Positions 11,216-34,637 are shown, numbered from the stretch's first letter. The stretch is 64,000 nt of DNA from Prorocentrum cordatum (GCA_963575745.1 CAUYUJ010016060.1:651460-715459), one strand, 5' to 3'. A program made the numbers and translations. The notes: a model not told the origin generated them from the sequence alone.

Positions 11216-11851
11216 TCATCCCCTCCCCCGCCGCCGTCTTCCTCCCTCTGGCCCCCCTCCTCCCCGTCGCCCCCATCTCCTCTCCACTCCTCCAACCCCT
11301 CAAGCTGAAACGAAGGGCCCCTCTCAGACCCCCTACCCTGCGACGTGCGGCAGGATGGCCGGGCAGCAGCTGAACGCGGAGCAGACCGACGACTGCGCGC
11401 TGCCTGGCGAGCGGAAAGGCCAGCACCGCCAGAAGTAAAGTGGACAGAGCGGCGGCGGCGGCGGCGAGGGAGAGGAGAGGCGAGCACGAGCGTAGAAAAG
11501 AAAAACACAATGAGAGTTTCGAGCCGTGCGAACCGCCAAGAGGATGACGACTGGGCCAGGGGGCACGCGAAAGGTTGAATCGCAAATGCGAACGGAGAGG
11601 AGCCTGGCAAATGAAGCGACATAGCAGGTGCGTTACTCGAGGTTGATAGAAGAAGGCCGAGTTGGATTGCCAGATAAGCGACGGGAGAGGATGGAGGGAG
11701 GGCCGGGAGAGAGTCAGGGAAGAGAGGGGGCAGCGGCCTCGAGGAGCAGGACGGGGGATCGGAGGAAAAGCTAGATCAGATCGGATGGGGGGGAGAGAAC
11801 TGCTAGCGGTAGCAGCTGCCAACTGTGGCGCCGCGAAGACCACCCACGCGC
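10271..11851. other. Gap between methyltransferase and zinc-finger gene
   Basis: This probably contains the missing 5' exons of the methyltransferase and spacer DNA. On the minus strand, weak exon-like stretches near 10,430-10,380 (reading ADPALEECSFMWEALALL) and 11,090-10,960 (FACVVEWQ) could belong to it. Neither shows the glycine-rich SAM-binding motif, so I do not join them. A (TCC)n array lies at 11,165-11,215. Confidence 0.4.
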
Positions 11852-14800
11852 TCAGAGTGACGCCGCCGAGCTGTTCAGCCACTTCCACCACTCCTCGTAG
11901 GTCGTGCCGCGGATGCCCTGGTACGCCTCCATCGCCGCGCTGACCGTGCGCTCGACCTCCTGCAACTCCCCCTCCCACCTTGGGGAGCAGCCCCAGCGGA
12001 CACCTCTCACCAAAGTAGTTCTGGAAATCACGTACACGAAGCCCGTCGGAAGAACAGCAAAATCGCCAGTGCCCAATACGCAACAGAAGTTGCCATCGGA
12101 GGAGCCGAGGCGCAGTAAGTCGTGGCCCGACATGCGCTTGAGGCTGTCCACCTGGCTGCCGGGCCCCCCTTGATTGATGTCCATCTTGATCCCAAGGATC
12201 ACCTCCTCCCCTTCCAAGATCAACCTGCATTCGCAGATCCCGCACGGCGCAGGCGACACCGAAGAGTGCAAGCGCGGAATGATAAAGCACTGCGCGCCGT
12301 AAAGTACTTTGAAGAGCGATTGCTCCTTGGGCCCAGAAGCAATGAATGCGGTGCGAAAGAGGTTGCTGACCTCAACCTTCTCCATCGTGCTGATGGTGCG
12401 GATCTGAGCGAGCACAGCTGGCTGGGCCACTGACCCAAACGCGGGCGAAGCGCCCTGCGAGCCCCACGTCTCGAGGTTGCTTCGCATCCAGGACTCGCAA
12501 GCTTTCCAACCTGATGCAGCCTCCACGTCCTTGCAAAGCTGGGGGGCCGCCACCACCGCCATCCTGCCGGGGCCCAGCTCCGAGAGGTCCGTCACGATGT
12601 TGATGTGCTTGCCACGCGCCCCAGATGCGATGACCTGCATCGCAGGGCCGAGGTTGCTCTCCAAGTCGACCTCCATCTGCGGCGCATCGTCGAATGCTGA
12701 CTTGCGCTTCTTGGACTGAGCGCCGCTCTCGGTCCTCTTGGCGTACTGCGCCTTGGCGTCGGAGATCAACCGTTTAGTCGCGATGGCATGGCAAGTGGCA
12801 AGCCTCTGCGACTCGACCAATTCCTTCAATTGCTCCCGAACCTTTTTCACGCTGCCATCCCAAGTTGCGTCTTTCACCTCAGCGACCATCTCGTTGCATT
12901 GGGCATCTATCCGTTTCGCCTCCGCCGCAGCAGAAGCCTTGACACCTGCAAGCTTATCCATCGTAGGCTTCCAAGTATCTGTCTCCAACACTTCCCTGGG
13001 CACCCTCCCCTCGAGAAACTCCGCCACGGATAAAGCTTCGTTTGCCTGCGGGGTTCAGGCAAAACAAACAAACGAGTGACTGGCATTGGCAAGGGATGGA
13101 ACAGAGGGCAAACAAGTCTGCGCCGCCACCGTCTTTTCAAGATGGAGGCACAATCACAATGGCAACCTCGTTTCCGTCACCTTCGATGACGCCGTCGCCG
13201 ACGCCACCGCCGCCGCGCGCCGCCGCGTGACGCTCCCAGGCCAACCCAGACGATACCAAACCACAACACGGTTTAGATCGACAGAGGCCGGGAACTATCG
13301 GGGATGGGAGGGCTCTCTGAATTCAGAACGAGGCCCATCAAACGCCTGCACTTTCATTCGGAAGAACGCAGGCCAGAACGGACATCACGCCGTCAAACCG
13401 ATGCTCCAATCAATGGGACCCCCCTGGCCAGTCGAAGAGGACTTCCTTTCGATCCGCACCCGAGGCCAACTCAACAAAACAAAAAAACCTGGTGCAATGC
13501 CAAACGCGCGAGCGAAACAAGGACCCGTCTGCATCTCATTCCGCCGCCCCCCTGTCCCCCCTCACTCCGAGAACCCCTCGTCCTCCTCCTTCCACCCCTC
13601 CTCCATCTTCCGCTCCTCCTCCTTCTCCTGACCCCCATCCGGGCAATTTGTGCAATTTAACCCGCCTGAGTATCGAGAAGCCCAATTAGCTTCTTGCTGT
13701 GGGCGTCGATGGCCTTCTCAGCGTTGAAACGCGCCTGGACGATGTTCACGGTCTTGCCGTTGGCGCTCTCGGCCGCGTGATTCTTGGCACCGATGTCCTC
13801 TGCGAGGATCAGCGCTTGGTACCGCTTCTGCGCCTCCCTGACCTCCTGCTCCTTCTGCAACGACTTGGTGAAGGCTGCGCCGAAGTTTCCAACCTCCTGC
13901 TGCGCAATCGTTGCCAAGGAGGGGGACTCGAAGATGTTATGGCAATATTCTTCAGGGGGCGCAGCTCTCGCGGCCGAGCCGTCGTTCGCTAAAGACTGAA
14001 TGGCTGCGACGCTGCTCGAGCGAGAGTCCTGCAGCGACTGCGTCATGGACTGCATGAAGGCCTGCAAGGCCGCCTGGGAGCTCGTGTCAGCATCCTTCTG
14101 AGCGACGCCCTTGACCCTGCTGGCGGTGACCTGATCAGCGATGATGCCCTGGTACTCGCTGATCAGCCACTCCTTCGGATGCACAGGGTCGGCCATCACA
14201 GTGTACTGGTTGGACATGCAGCGGCGCCTGAACTCAGTCAGTTGGTCTGCCCTCGCGGCGAAGCCCTCGAGAGCGAGATCTCTCGCGACGAGGGCCCAGG
14301 GTTTCCAGTGAACCCTGCCGCGGGTCTCCTCGCCCTCCTCCTTCTCCGCCACCACCGCAATCTTCACTAGTTCGCTCACGTCCTCAGGAGCGGCCGACAA
14401 AATAAACAGTGCGATCGAGGGGGTGGTTGGTGACTTGCCATCTAGAGAGGGGGTGGGTGGGGGGCAAGAGGAGCAGGTGGAGGGCGAAGGAGAGAAGAGG
14501 GAAACGAGAGGAGGTTTCGGATAAATACCGAGGGAGGGAACACGATGTAGGATTGGGAATAAATGGGCGCCAATCCTCTGCCATCCCCCCCGCCCCTACG
14601 CCGCCCCCCAGGTGACTTTCCAGCGCGAGTTCCACGAGACCGAGCCCCGGGCCCTGAACAGGCTTTCAGGATGCAGCTTTGGGGGGGGCCCAGGGGAGGG
14701 AGCAAGGCACGGTGGGTTGCTTCACCAAATCCAACCCTCTCTCCACCTTCACTGCCTCCTCTCGCATCCTCCTGCCCCCTTCATTTCTCACCCTCCTTCC

Positions 14801-15814
14801 GCTGTTGCTGCTCAAGAGACTATCATGCGGATTGGTTTATACACGCCCAACCCTGATGCTAGCGCAAATGTTTTGGGGCCTTCGGTCCGGGACTCCGCTG
14901 ACCCTGTGGGTGGCGTACCACTCTTGCTTCTCGGATTCCGACTTGTCGCTAAACCACTTTTTCAAGGCCTTGTGCTTTTTCCAGCGGCGAGTTAACGCCT
15001 TGTAGTTAGAGTGGCACTTGTCACATATATCCTTCTGCGTCTTATCGTCTTCGTTCTTCTCCCAGAGGGCCAGGTGCAAGCCGCAGCGCTTGCATTCAAA
15101 CGCGTCATCACCTCCGATGGTTTCCTCGGCCATGGGGCACGCGAACATATTGCCTGTCTGTGGCGATGGCTTGGCCTTGGCGCACGTCGGGGTGCCACCG
15201 TTGCTGGCGCTAGAACCCTTGGGAGGCGGGCTCCAGGCAGGCAGGGCCGACATCGGCGCGAGGCCAAGCGCGGCGAGCGCGCCCACTGCAGCAACAGGGC
15301 TGGACGCGGCCTGAGGAATGACAGCCTTCGGGGTCTCCGAAGACGGGGCAGCATCCGAAGAGATTGGCGTCGCCGTCCCCGTAATAGCCTCGGTAACATC
15401 GGACTTCTCTTGTCCGCCAGGCGCATCGTCAGTGCTGGCCGGGATCTCACCATCAAACATCGCATTCAATTCAGCCTCCAGGCCATCGGACGCGTCGCCC
15501 TCCTGCTCGACATTCTCCGCTCCGACCTGCTTCGCGCCCTTGCCTTAACCGCCCGTGGGGACGTCTGCCGCAGGGGTGGCCTGAGGTTCTGCGCCGACGG
15601 CGCCGCCTGGAGGGGCTGCTGGTGAAGGCGACGCGGAGGGCGTTGCACCTGGCTGCGCGGCTGAAGCATCAGGCTGCGCGGCTGCGGCTGGAGCACCCAG
15701 CTGCGCCGCTGCAGGTTCGCCTTTTGAGGACTCGCCCTTCGAAGTAGCAAAGGCTGCCGTGATTGACTTGTTGTCAGTCGGCGTCCCTGCTGCGACCTTC
15801 TTCTTACCAGCCAT
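11852..15814 (-). CDS. Zinc-finger and coiled-coil protein of unknown function, three exons, in-frame TAA
   Basis: The model starts at ATG 15,814 (MAGKKKVAAGTPTDNK). Exons are 15,814-14,903, 14,382-13,666 and 13,045-11,852, joined in phase 0 by introns with GT and GC donors. The product would be about 940 residues. The first 190 are low-complexity Ala/Pro/Ser. A zinc-binding unit follows, with CKRC and, 19 residues on, CDKC. It continues into a basic stretch (RRWKKHKALKKWF) and EKQEWYATHR at the exon end. Exon 2 is charged and helical (ARADQLTEFRRRC). The exon 2/3 junction reads LIGLLDTQ|ANEALSVAEF. Exon 3 carries a probable nuclear signal (KKRKS) and ends EEWWKWLNSSAASL. Codon 90 is TAA (15,545-15,547), and the same frame continues beyond it with GKGAKQVGAENVEQEG. 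A leader-like relic lies 73 bases upstream. Catalytic function is unknown. Confidence 0.72.
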
Positions 15815-15887
15815 GGCAACAGCTGATCGCTGGACAGCTCAACCCACGACTCAGAAGCCTCGCTGGAGGCCTTCTTGCTGTGCAAGT

Positions 15888-15908
15888 CTCAAGCCCAAAT
15901 GGCTCCTA
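15888..15908 (-). other. Spliced-leader-like relic upstream of the zinc-finger gene
   Basis: On the minus strand, AGCCATTTGGGCTTGAG matches the dinoflagellate leader (15/21 over the full length, 12/15 in the core). It ends 73 bases before the ATG at 15,814. It shares the CTTGAG ending with the relic at 5,507-5,521. The position is what a reinserted trans-spliced mRNA would leave. Confidence 0.45.
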
Positions 15909-16169
15909 TGCGAAGCAAGTGGTGCGTGGTATATGTATCTGCTATTGCTCCTGGCTCCTGCGCTCCAATGTCCCTCCTCCTTCTCCTCCTTCTCTTTATT
16001 ATCCTTGCTTCTCTTCTGCCCCCATGGCCGCCTCCTCCTCACCTGGCTCGACGCTCCCCAATGCCGCCTTCCACCCTTATTGCGCCCTCATCGCCTCCTT
16101 TGCCCCTTCGGCCCCTTTGCCCCGTAAGCCCAAGCTTTCGGGGTTCCCAGGGGCCCTACTGCATGCATC

Positions 16170-18476
16170 GCTGAGGGCCCAGAAATGACCTCTAGAGAGA
16201 GCTCTACCCACGGGGTAATGGCGTTGGCACACTTGGCCCCTCGGTAGCCCCCATTGCCCCCCATTGGCGTCTGAAGAAGGAGGCCTCTCCACCTCATCGC
16301 GAGTGCATCGAACCATTTGGCTCCACCCCCCATCTTCTGCGCGGGCCAAGAATATCGAATGCTGCCTAACTTGTTGGGCGGTGAGAGCGCTACCAAGAGG
16401 GCCCCTCTTTGTTCCGACGCCGCAAACTCCTTCGTCAGATGCGAGGTGCCAAGACGCCTTCTTCCACCAGTGTTGAGTACCAATGATACCTGGAGGGGAT
16501 CGGGGAGAGGGGGGCATCGAACCCCCCATGGACGGAGGGGCAGAAAACTAAATCACAACAAAAGCTTGTTCAAATCCCAACCCCCAAAGGTACGCATATG
16601 TGCGGGGAGCTCCACCAGGCACGCGCCAAATCATAGCCACGGCGTAAGGGTCCACGCGGCCACGGCGCCCGCGAAAGGCTGGGGCGAACCAGACCTCTGG
16701 CCTGCGTTTGGTAGCAGGGCGATACCACACTGGCGGACATTGCTCTGGGCTGAGGGATCAAGAAAAGTCGGCGCCCAGAAAGGAAGGGGGTCTGGCCGCC
16801 CCGGGTGCAAATGCGGCGCCGAAGGAACGACGGCACCCGGCTCAATATCGGGAAGGTCCCAGGCCAATTCAGAATCGTACTGGAACGGCCCGTCTCCGTA
16901 GAGGCCGCGATACCTTGGCTCAGGGATCTCAGGAATGCCAGGGGGGGCCCAGTCAAGCATCAACATCTGAGCAACAATTGCCACACGAACAAGAGCCAGG
17001 AGAGAATCGGGAGAAGGAACAGAGAGGCGAGATGGAGGGTTGGCAGTGACCGAGGGGGAGAGAGAAAGGGAGGGAGCGAGAGGCCAGAGAGAGAGGAATC
17101 AAATAAAACATTGTGAGATAGCACGTTGGCGCTGACATTTGACAAATGCCGACGCGTTGCATTTGCCACGTTCAACAGGTCTGTATTTCCCATATGGTCC
17201 TTGCAGGTATGTCGTTGATGATGTTGCAGTCATGGTGCTGTTGCTCCCATCTGACATGTGGTGCGGGCCAACCCGTTGGCGGGTATGTTGCAGGTAGATT
17301 GCTTTTGCTGATGCAAGTATGTTGTTGCGTTAAGCCGTGTGCTATCACGCGTGATTTGCATGCCTTGTGATACCGCAAACATGATGACTGTGCAAAAGGG
17401 AATGACCGCAGGCTCGCGTCGAACATCGACGACATAGCAGACAAGGAGTCCCAAGGTTGCCGCGAGCGAGCCAATAGCCTATGATCAGGGCTTCCTGACG
17501 ACCCTGAAACTTGCGACTCAATACTGACGATCGTCTCCTCCTTAACCTCCTCAATTCTCTCATCACGCCCGCCCCCTAGCAGTCTCCAATTTCGCTACTC
17601 GTACCTTCGAGCTCTGACCCTGACTGTCCTTACATGGTCAGTAGCGGCTTCCCCTTCGCTTCTAGCCCATTCCTTCCTCCTCTGCATGGAAAACCTAGAA
17701 TTAGCAAAACAAAAAAAAAAACGGCAAGAGGGCGGGCGCAGGCCGATGCGCCAACCTTGCCATAGTGGAAGCAATCCTCGCGAGTGCCCAGGCTGTCGTG
17801 CAGGAGCCGAGCAGCAGGCTTGAGGGCATCCTCCCCTAACCCAAATCGTCGTCTTCTGAAGCCTAGAGGTGGGGGAGGAGGATGAGGAGGAGGAGGTGGA
17901 GGTGAAAGAGGAGGAGGGGAAGGAGGAGGCGGACGACGACGACCACGACGACGACGACAGCGGCGACGACGACGTCGACGAGCGGAGGGAAGGATGCGTC
18001 GAGACAGACGCTCTGCATATGAAGAGGGTGAAGGAGAAGACTGAGCATGGGTCAGAGGGAAGGGCAACCCTCAAATTGTCCGAATAGACTGCGCCCCCCC
18101 TCCCCCCGCTGCCCTCCATTACGTCGTGCACGTTGGCGGCCTCCCAGTTCCAGCCAGCTTCGCGGGCGGCGCGCTCAGGAGCTCCGATGCCTCCCGGGCT
18201 GCAGGTCGGCAGGAGGGGGGGGGGGGGAAGCGGGAAGGCAACGCCCAAATCAAGCGCGATCCAAGTTCACAGGGTGGAACTGGCTGGGAAGAGACCTAAG
18301 GAAATCGCCCTCGGAGTGAAGGGCAGCGGACACAAACCCCACTGGCCCTTGCCCCTGGCCCCTCCTGCGCACAGCAAGGTCACTAGCTGCTTGTGGCGAG
18401 GGCGGCCGTCGACGGGGCAGACCGACTGCTGCGCCCACAGGGGATCCTCGTAGCAGCATTGCGCTGGCGCCGCCAT
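16170..18476 (-). CDS. Candidate multi-exon gene, function unknown
   Basis: Several minus-strand stretches look like exons but were only partly joined. A possible start at ATG 18,476 reads MAAPAQCCYEDPLWAQQSV and can run to a GT donor at 18,383 or a nearby GC donor. A second exon (about 18,215-18,115) reads REAGWNWEAANVHDVMEG. With a GC donor in phase 1 it joins an exon at about 17,868-17,756 that reads EDALKPAARLLHDSLGTRED and ends HYGK before GT. Further down, 16,966 to about 16,690 reads MLMLDWAPPGIPEIPEPRYR and GDGPFQYDSELAWDLPDIEP. About 16,480-16,180 reads AKWFDALAMRWRGLLLQ. I do not recognise a family. Some stretches may belong to different genes. Confidence 0.35.
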
Positions 18477-19228
18477 CCCTGGAGGCCAGGCGCTAGGGGT
18501 CAATGCTTGGGAACCACTGACGAGCAAAAACGCAGGAAAGCAAAAATATCATGCTTCGCAATTTTGTTTTTTTGCTGGGCGGATTTTGATTCGCCGCGCG
18601 CCCCGCGTCGGGGAAAAGCGCGGTGCCCGCACAATGCGCGGCGACATGCGGGGAGGTTGTGCGATGGCAGGCGTCTGTGAATGCACAGTAGTTGAAAACC
18701 GCGATCACCTTAGACGGCCAAAGATGGCCCCGTGGGGCCTCCCAAGACAGTTCCCCAGATCGGGGAATCGCAATGTGTTGGCGTCGGCTTGTTGTGTTGT
18801 TGGAAACGTGACGAGGTCTTGAGTCGCGTTGCTATTTTTCTGTGTTCTTGGTGTGCCCAGCGTGCTGTGTGTTCTATGTGTACCCGCCGTGTTTGGTGTG
18901 ATTGTTATGACTGGTGTGCCGCGTTTTTTCGTTCACCGCCGCCCCAAGAAGGTCGATCAAAACATTTGCCGGCCACTATCGCCATCCATCAGTTTGTTTG
19001 CCGTCATCCTCGTAATCCGTCGCAAGATGGGGGCAGTGAAAAGGAACGGCGCGGGGGGAGCAAAAATTGAGGGGTAAATTTGGATTCCCCGGAGGGAGAG
19101 CAAATCTCCTCCCAGGCCGTCCTCGAAACCGTCCGCGCGCACCGTCGGGAAAAACCGTCTCCATCTCACCCCCAAAAATTTGCTGTCCACCTTTTCGTGC
19201 ATGCAGGAGGGCCCGGCGCTGCAGACAT

Positions 19229-19300
19229 CCTCTATTTTTTTTTGCTCTCCCAGATTTGCTCTCCGCCTCTTTTTTTTTGCTCTCCAGATTTGCTCTCCCA
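19229..19300 (+). repeat. Tandem repeat of about 34 bp, two units
   Basis: Two copies of a unit made of a T run, then GCTCTCC, then AGATTTGCTCTCC. Related GGAGAGCAAAT fragments occur at about 19,090-19,115, so the unit may be a relic of a longer array. Confidence 0.65.
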
Positions 19301-19379
19301 ATTCGCCTCCTCGCGAGGGCCTTTCGCTCGCCTCCGTTTGGGAAGGGGTCGTAGGGATTCTCCATTGGATGGGGCAGGG

Positions 19380-19640
19380 GCCACGAAAAGGGTAACGGAG
19401 GGAGGATGGGGTGAGGGGGGAGGAGGGAGAAGGGAGGAGGGGGTGAGGGAGGCCGGGAAGGGGAGGGGCAGGGGAGGGAGGGGGGGGAGGCGCAGGAGCA
19501 GGAACACGAGAGGGAGGAGCATGAACAGAAGGACGGAGGAACATTAGGGGGAGGAGCAGGAGGCGGAGGGGGAGGAGCAGGAGCAGGGGGGAGGAGGAGA
19601 CGATCAGGAAGAGGAGGGGGAGGGGGGAAGAGGGGGAGGG
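19380..19640 (+). repeat. Purine-rich GGA/GGGA block
   Basis: About 260 bp almost entirely of G and A on the plus strand. It produces spurious Pro/Ser/Leu-rich frames on the minus strand. Confidence 0.85.
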
Positions 19641-20456
19641 AAGATGGGGAATTGTGAGGAAGAGCAGGGGCAGGTGAGGAACATGCGTTTTGCTGCGTTC
19701 CCGTTGTTGCTTTTGCTGCTCCCTCTCGTCCTTGCTGATTCTCTCCATTTTCGTCCTCGTATTTGCTTTCGTGCGCATCCTGAGAGATCATCGTTTTTCG
19801 GCTACTCAACCAATCGGCGTCGGACGTCGTGGTATGGCTCTGTATAAGGACTCGTTCTCTCCCAGAAAATGAATTAAACTTACAAGATTTTCTTAATAGA
19901 TTTGCTTAATGGGGTCCGCGTCAGTGCTGGGCCACCAGTGATAGGGGGGCCCCGGCAGAGGCCCGAGGTGGCCTTCTCGAGGGACTCGAGGCAAAATGCT
20001 TCACGAGCGGGGAAGAGAGCTCGCAACGTACTCCAGGGACTAGGGGGCAGCAGGACAAATTACCTAATCGGGACCGACGGGGCAGGAGGGCCCAGGAGGC
20101 AGGAGAGACAAGGAGGGCAGGAAGGACAAAAGAACAGGAGACAACGCCTGAGAAAACCTTTCCTGGTGCCCTGGAATCGGGAGACGCTGTTCTGACTCAA
20201 CGAAGGAGGTGGGTCATGATCATGATGTGGTCACGTATGAAAAGCATGTGGGATGGGCCTGATGACATCAATCAAGCGGGGGCGATTCTATTCTGAATGC
20301 CAACCGCCGCACACAGCAGTAATAGCAACACCAGTTCGAAGATATGTGAATAAACGTAACAAAAAACACATTTGGGTGCGTCGCAAAATCCGTCTGGATC
20401 GGTGTAATCTCTCTGAGGTCCATCTGCCTCCTGCCCGACCTTTCGTTCACCTTCCG

Positions 20457-20655
20457 TCCCCCATCCACCCCCCCGCCCGCCCCCCGTCTACCCCCCGTCC
20501 ACCCCCCGTCCACCCCCGTCCACCCCCGTCCGTCCACCCCCCGTCCCCCCCCGTCCACCCCCCGTCCACCCCCCCGTCCACCCCCCACCCCCCGTCCCCC
20601 CGTCCACCCCCCGTCCACCCCCCGTCCACCCCCCGTCCACCCCCCGTCCACCCCG
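20457..20655 (+). repeat. C-rich minisatellite, unit GTCCACCCCCC
   Basis: About 200 bp of units of 8-12 bp built on GTCCACCCCC. The minus strand has runs of five to six G every 10-12 bases, which is compatible with G-quadruplex formation. It is translatable in all frames without meaning. Confidence 0.9.
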
Positions 20656-21970
20656 CGCCCTCCTTGACAACCCCTCGCCAACACTCACCTTTCATCCTCT
20701 CGGTGTGCTCGATATCATAAGGAGGTTTTCATGACAGAGGTGTTCGCAAGAATGTGTTGGGATGAAATGTTGAACGGTTGTTTCAAGTATCACGCGTTGC
20801 TGCACTCAGTTGCCATGCGTTGCTTCTGAGAGGGCACATTTGCATATCAACCTGCTGCGTAAAGAACTGAACTGACGTCGGAGCATAGCGAGCGTCAGAC
20901 ATCGCCCCTGGAACCTGGGGTGCCAAAGGTCAGTAGACAAGTATCGAAGCTTTGCCCCTCGCGCGCGCCAGAAGTCGCGCTTGACGTTCCACTCCCGAGC
21001 CAACATCAACGGCCACATGGTCAAACACCGAGAGATAACAAAATATCACGGGTTTGCTGTCTGCCTTGTCAACGTTGATGGCTGCTCGGGCGTGGATCCA
21101 CAAGCGATGGCATTGAAGACTAGGCGGAGACGCTTCGAGCGCAGGAATCAGAGCGAACACAGCCCACGCTCGAGGTATCATCTTCACGTTGCTTCGCTAC
21201 CCCCCTTCGTATTTCTGTAAGTGTGAAGTGCTCTATCTTTCGTGCACATCCGCTTCTCCTCCTACTCTCCAACCCTCCCTCGTCCGACGTTTCCTCCTCC
21301 TCGCTCTCTTGCTGCAAGGCCCGGCTCGGGCAGCTCGTTTTGCCTTGCCGCCTCTCAAGGCGGTCAAGCAACCTCCTCGGCGACAACGGCCTCCGCCATC
21401 GCCTCCGAGATCTCGTCCGCTGAAGGCCTCCAGCGGGCGCTGGCTGCAGGAAGGGAGGGCGCGGGAGAGCAGGAGTGAGTGAGGGAGGGAGGGTAGCGCC
21501 CGAACTGCAGAGCCCAATGTCGCATTTAGTGCTCTTCATGGGTTCAGGGGGGAGGAGGGCTCAACGCTGGCTGGAGATATCTCCCGAGGGGAGGGGCAAC
21601 GAATGCGAATGTCAGGGGTCCGGGGCACCGACCAGGCCAAATTGTCTCTCCAAGGGGATGTCATGCAAGTGGCAGAGGAGGCACCGCACCGACAACCGCG
21701 ATCATAATGCGTTGGTTTTATCGACTAAGAGTTTGGAAAGGTTGAAAGGATCAAGACTCTCGGCTTACGCGGTGTTGCGACGCTCCAAGAAGCCATGCCA
21801 ATCAGACAGGCTTCGTCACAAAGAGAACTGTAAACCCTAAATGCTCACGGCGCGCGGGCTTCCGCAATATGACAAACATAAATCTGGCAAAAAGCCCTTC
21901 TACCGCAGCAACACATATGGCCACGACAAATGAGCAGCAGATGCAACATGCGCCGCCAGGAGCCCTAGTT

Positions 21971-33286
<11,316 letters not shown>

Positions 33287-33289
33287 CGC

Positions 33290-34276
33290 GGCGGCGCCTG
33301 GCCCGAACCCAGGGGACAGGGGAAGGGGGGCGACAACGACGACGACGCTGAGCAGCGGCAGGAGCAGGAACGCGAAGAGGAGGAGGAGCAGGAGCGCGAA
33401 GAAGATAACGAAACAAAGGCGAAAACGGATTACGAAAAGGATCGGGCACCGCGGGGGGGGGAGGAGGGAGGGCCTGCGGATGAGACGAAAAAATGAACGA
33501 ACGAAAATTGGAAGAATGGAAACCCACCCCTCTTTGTCCTCCTCCTGCTCGGAGTGTCCTCCTTCTCTTCCCCCTCTCCTTCTCCTCGGTCCTCCTCCTC
33601 CTCCTCCTCCTCCTCCTCCTCCTCGTTGACCTCCTACCCTAACCCTGCAATCCCAAACAACAAGTCCCCCAACCAGCCCCGCCAGCAGCCGCGGCAGCAG
33701 GCCGCGCGCGCAGGCGCGCGGCGCCGCCCCGCGGGGGCGGCGACCAGGCCCGGGCCGAGGCCGAGGGCCGGCGCCAGCACAGAGCCCGCTGCGGCAGCAG
33801 CGGGCAGAAGAGAGGGGCGCAGGAGGTGGAGTAGGATGACGTCGTCGGCAGTGGCTGTCGCGTGCTACCGCTGCCGTCGCCCGGTCACCTCCTGCTCCTC
33901 CTCCTCCTCCGCCTCCTTCCCCCTCCTGTTGTTTCTTCGTCCTGATGTTGTGCCTCCTTCTCCTTCCTCCTCCTTCCCCCCCTTCTCCTCTATTATGTTC
34001 CCCCTGCTGCGGCCGCCCCCCGGGCCCCGGGCCCCCCCCCCCTCGCCCCTTAGGCAGTGATCCTGGTGATGGCGCCCGCGAGCCGCGACGCGAACGCGAG
34101 TTTGCAACGCATTGCTCAACGTGGCACGACGCGGCATTGCACGCATGCAAGGGGGCTGAGGCCCCGGCATTGGGAGAAGCAAAAGGAGCTGGATGATGAT
34201 AGATGGAAGCGGGACGGTTAGCGCGATAATTATGGGAGGTAGGACAGGGTAGGTTGAAGGTTGGTGGACTGTGCGC
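33290..34276. other. Upstream flank of the long gene
   Basis: Contains GC-rich DNA, a (TCC)n run at about 33,590-33,625 and no recognised coding sequence. It would hold the promoter of the minus-strand gene starting at 33,286. I see no identifiable promoter element. Confidence 0.4.
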
Positions 34277-34406
34277 ATAGCGTGGCATAGCATGGCACAA
34301 CATGGAACAGCACCAGGGAAAGGGCATAGCATGGCATAACATGGCATATCATAGCATCGTGGCATAGCATAGCATAGCATAGCGTGGCATAGCATGGCAT
34401 AACATG
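34277..34406 (+). repeat. GCATA-type satellite
   Basis: About 130 bp built from GGCATAGCAT and AACATGGCATA-like units, with basic periods of 5 and 10 bp. Translated frames give meaningless CYAMLCHAM runs. Confidence 0.85.
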
Positions 34407-34600
34407 CCGCCCCGCGAGACGCGGACCGTGACCTACTTCATGTAGGACAGGAACATAACGATTGGTGGCATAGCCTGGTGCCGAGCCCGACGCCCGACAC
34501 GCTGAACACGCATCGAAATCCATCAAGCAATAGGTGCAAACATAGGTCTGCTAGTTGGTTCGGCACTTACATCGCTTTCGTTTCTTTTAAGGTAGGGTCC

Positions 34601-34637
34601 GTGGGCTCGCTTAGTCTGCTTACCATGTTCCTACCAG
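34601..34637 (-). repeat. 37-bp dispersed repeat, copy 2 (inverted)
   Basis: Reverse complement of 5,280-5,316 with one mismatch in 37. On the minus strand it translates as NMVSRLSEPT and continues DPTLKETKAM. Confidence 0.7.

Larger units (their letters stand above)
18960..21960. other. Intergenic segment with repeats, no gene seen
   Basis: Contains short tandem poly-T/GCTCTC units near 19,230-19,300, a purine-rich block at 19,380-19,640, a C-rich minisatellite at 20,457-20,655 and otherwise unstructured DNA. Frames at 20,980-21,840 are short and lack motifs. Confidence 0.45.

Noticed and set aside
16305-16325. ACCATTTGGCTCCAC, similar to the leader core
   Set aside because: It needs a deletion to align, has no second unit and no convincing ORF behind it, and lies antisense to a probable exon.
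33635-33650. CCCTAACCCT, telomere-like
   Set aside because: A single short match with no array. Chance.
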